Part shown: positions 34,643-36,040 of the stretch, piece after piece
How positions within the stretch are numbered: position 1 is the stretch's first letter
How the letters are laid out: every line of letters starts with the position of its first letter
Origin: Gammaproteobacteria bacterium REDSEA-S15_B12
GTDB lineage: Bacteria > Pseudomonadota > Gammaproteobacteria > Arenicellales > UBA868
Direction: 5' to 3'
DNA: 36,040 nucleotides
NCBI GenBank assembly: GCA_001629395.1
Contig: LUSG01000077.1
Location: 1 to 36,040 of the forward strand
Notes under the pieces: model-generated
Databases searched by the model: none
Told to the model about the DNA's origin: nothing
The model's input: only the letters and a program-made list of their open reading frames with translations
Program-made: the position numbers and the translations under genes

Positions 34643-35314
34643 ATGGCGATTAGAGAATGGTCACTTGAGGGAGAATACATCGAGTTTTGTAGCTGCGATT
34701 TCGGTTGCCCTTGCGAATCCATGGCGCCCCCGACCCGGGGCGAATGCACCGGCGCGGTGGGTTTCAAAATTAACAAGGGCGAATGCGATGGCGTCAACCT
34801 GGATGGTTTGGTCGTCGTCGCCACCTTCTATTTTCCTCGCGCCATACATCATGGTGACGGGCACATGCAGCCTATCCTGGAGAGTCGTGCCACCGACGAG
34901 CAGCGCGATGCGTTGTTCTATATCCTGACCGGTGAAGATCAGCCAGTTGGAACTATGTTCCAGATCTTCAGCGTGATCATCGAGCATCCCCACGAGCCGA
35001 TATTCACCGAAATTGGATGGGACTGGGACATTAAGGCTCGGCGCGCACGTATCGACGTACCCGGCGTATTGCGCACCGAGGCGCAACCCATACTGAATCC
35101 GGTCACGGACACTGAGCAACGGATTATCACGACGCTGCCCGACGGCTGGGTGTTTCACGAAGCAGAAGGGGCTGACGGTGCAGCCAAAGGCATCGGTGAC
35201 ATCAAGTTTGACTTCACCTCCCGGCACAGCTCACTGTCCTACGTGGCGTGGGACCGGAACGGCTTAAGTTTGGACCTCAATGAGGCCCGCCGCCGCTTCC
35301 CACTCGCCGGTTAG
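34643..35314 (+). CDS. DUF1326 domain protein with a cysteine-rich N-terminal motif
   Basis: The 223 residues match DUF1326. The N-terminal motif 'FCSCDFGCPCES' has Cys16, 18, 22 and 24, with another at Cys35 ('RGECTG'), a likely metal site. The rest is a beta-rich domain ('LDGLVVVATFYFPRAIHHGDG' in part; 'PIFTEIGWDWDIKARRARIDVPG' in part). No signal peptide is present. The function is not established; the family is commonly found beside DUF2182 membrane proteins, as here. GAGGA about eight bases before ATG 34643 is a good ribosome site. The next gene begins within 16 bases of its stop in the same frame, so they form one transcription unit. Confidence 0.9.
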   Translation: MAIREWSLEGEYIEFCSCDFGCPCESMAPPTRGECTGAVGFKINKGECDGVNLDGLVVVATFYFPRAIHHGDGHMQPILESRATDEQRDALFYILTGEDQPVGTMFQIFSVIIEHPHEPIFTEIGWDWDIKARRARIDVPGVLRTEAQPILNPVTDTEQRIITTLPDGWVFHEAEGADGAAKGIGDIKFDFTSRHSSLSYVAWDRNGLSLDLNEARRRFPLAG

Positions 35315-35329
35315 CGCGCTAATAATTTG

Positions 35330-36040
35330 GTGGCAGTCGTTTTCGATCTGGAGTCTGTGCTCCGACGCGATCGCCTCGTGGTGGTGATCGCACTGGTCGC
35401 AGTGATCGCGCTGAGCTGGGCCTACGTACTTGCCGGCGCCGGTATGGGCATGAGTGCCTTCGAGATGACCCGGATGACCCAGCCGGTGGGCGTGAGCGAC
35501 TCGGCCCAACCCAGCATGCAGGGGCTGTCGACCGGAGACAAGGCCATCGGCGGTATGATGGACAACCGCGGCTGGACGGTTGGTTATACCACCGTCATCT
35601 TTTTTATGTGGCTGTTCGCCCGCATGATGCGCAAGGAAAAGAACAAAGGTGCACCTTACGTGCCGACGGGCGTATTTGCGCTCGGCTATGTGATCATGTG
35701 GGCGGCCTTCAGTGCCATTGCTACTGGTGCCCAGTGGGGACTGGAAGCTAGCGGCCTCCTGTCCGGCATAATGGTGGGCACCAGCGCCGTGCTGGGCGCG
35801 GGGTTACTCATCGCAGCGGGTGTCTGGCAGCTCACACCCTGGAAGAATGCGTGTCTCAGGCATTGCCGCTCACCTATCGGCTTTCTTTCTGCGCACTGGC
35901 GGCCGGGGCGCACCGGCGCTTTTAGGATGGGCCTGGTGCACGGCGCATTTTGCTTGGGTTGTTGCTGGTTCCTCATGGCCTTGCTGTTCTACGGCGGCGT
36001 CATGAATCTCTACTGGATAATCGGGCTTGCACTCTACATC
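35330..36040 (+). CDS. DUF2182 integral membrane protein (predicted metal-binding), cut by window end
   Basis: The frame is open from GTG 35330 (or TTG 35327) to the last base, giving 237 codons without a stop. 'LESVLRRDRLVVVIALVAVIALSWAYVL' (in part) is the first membrane helix typical of the family. Later blocks are diagnostic of DUF2182: 'YVPTGVFALGYVIMWAAFS' (in part), 'QLTPWKNACLRHCRSP', 'FLSAHWRPGRTGAFRMGL' (in part), 'HGAFCLGCCWFLMALL' and 'GGVMNLYWI'. The conserved 'MMLPSAAP'-type segment expected before the basic loop 'RMMRKEKNKGAPY' is missing (about 20 residues), though the frame is kept. No Shine-Dalgarno is seen; translation is probably coupled to the DUF1326 gene. The C-terminus lies outside the window. 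Confidence 0.85.
   Translation, partial: MAVVFDLESVLRRDRLVVVIALVAVIALSWAYVLAGAGMGMSAFEMTRMTQPVGVSDSAQPSMQGLSTGDKAIGGMMDNRGWTVGYTTVIFFMWLFARMMRKEKNKGAPYVPTGVFALGYVIMWAAFSAIATGAQWGLEASGLLSGIMVGTSAVLGAGLLIAAGVWQLTPWKNACLRHCRSPIGFLSAHWRPGRTGAFRMGLVHGAFCLGCCWFLMALLFYGGVMNLYWIIGLALYI

Noticed and set aside
34554-34928. 124-residue ORF overlapping the DUF1326 start
   Set aside because: It is in another frame over a clearly recognised DUF1326 gene that has a good ribosome site.
1-36040. CRISPR arrays, insertion sequences, prophage or rRNA genes
   Set aside because: No regularly spaced repeats, transposase, integrase or phage structural genes, and no rRNA-like sequence were seen.

Overview
The window reads as chromosomal DNA of a gammaproteobacterium. 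The housekeeping genes (rimO, prfC, ttcA, apeB, pdxH, class I fumarase, a cytochrome c5-like protein, AsmA, an MltD-like lytic transglycosylase, msrB) all resemble gammaproteobacterial versions. Base composition is close to balanced, and GTG and TTG starts are frequent. The mix of an MttB-like methyltransferase, CaiB/CaiC-like CoA enzymes, a crotonyl-CoA reductase-like enzyme and a sarcosine-oxidase-like flavoprotein suggests a marine or host-associated heterotroph living on N-methylated osmolytes and short acyl-CoAs. That lifestyle is inference; genus and species cannot be told from the sequence.

Layout. (1) 1-8.8 kb is core: the 3' part of rimO, prfC, a small secreted cytochrome c with an FNR/ANR-like box upstream, the coupled minus-strand pair ttcA-apeB, and a very long AsmA-family gene. 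(2) 9-13 kb holds an MttB-family methyltransferase, then minus-strand fumarase and pdxH. (3) 13.1-15.8 kb is a lytic transglycosylase with LysM repeats, split by an apparent frameshift; five LysM repeats share an unusual paired-cysteine pattern. (4) 15.8-19.8 kb runs on the minus strand: a fold-type-II PLP enzyme, then a tight sulfurtransferase / DAHP-synthase-like / MsrB unit. The DAHP-synthase-like protein has altered active-site motifs.

(5) 20.2-34.5 kb is an accessory catabolic block with genes in alternating orientation: an isopenicillin-N-synthase-type 2OG-Fe(II) oxygenase, a class III aminotransferase, an SDR, a CaiC-like acyl-CoA ligase, a frameshifted TPR protein, a tandem-thioredoxin protein, a CaiB/BaiF CoA-transferase, a crotonyl-CoA carboxylase/reductase homologue, an M24 'pita-bread' protein without metal ligands, and an FAD oxidoreductase. 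(6) The right end carries a DUF1326 cysteine-rich protein followed directly by a DUF2182 membrane protein cut by the window edge.

Most pathway links are inferred from neighbourhood. The most interesting parts are the sulfurtransferase/DAHP-synthase-like/MsrB operon, the metal-less M24 plus flavoprotein pair beside the Ccr-like reductase, and the disulfide-patterned LysM repeats. No rRNA, tRNA, CRISPR array, prophage or insertion sequence was seen.
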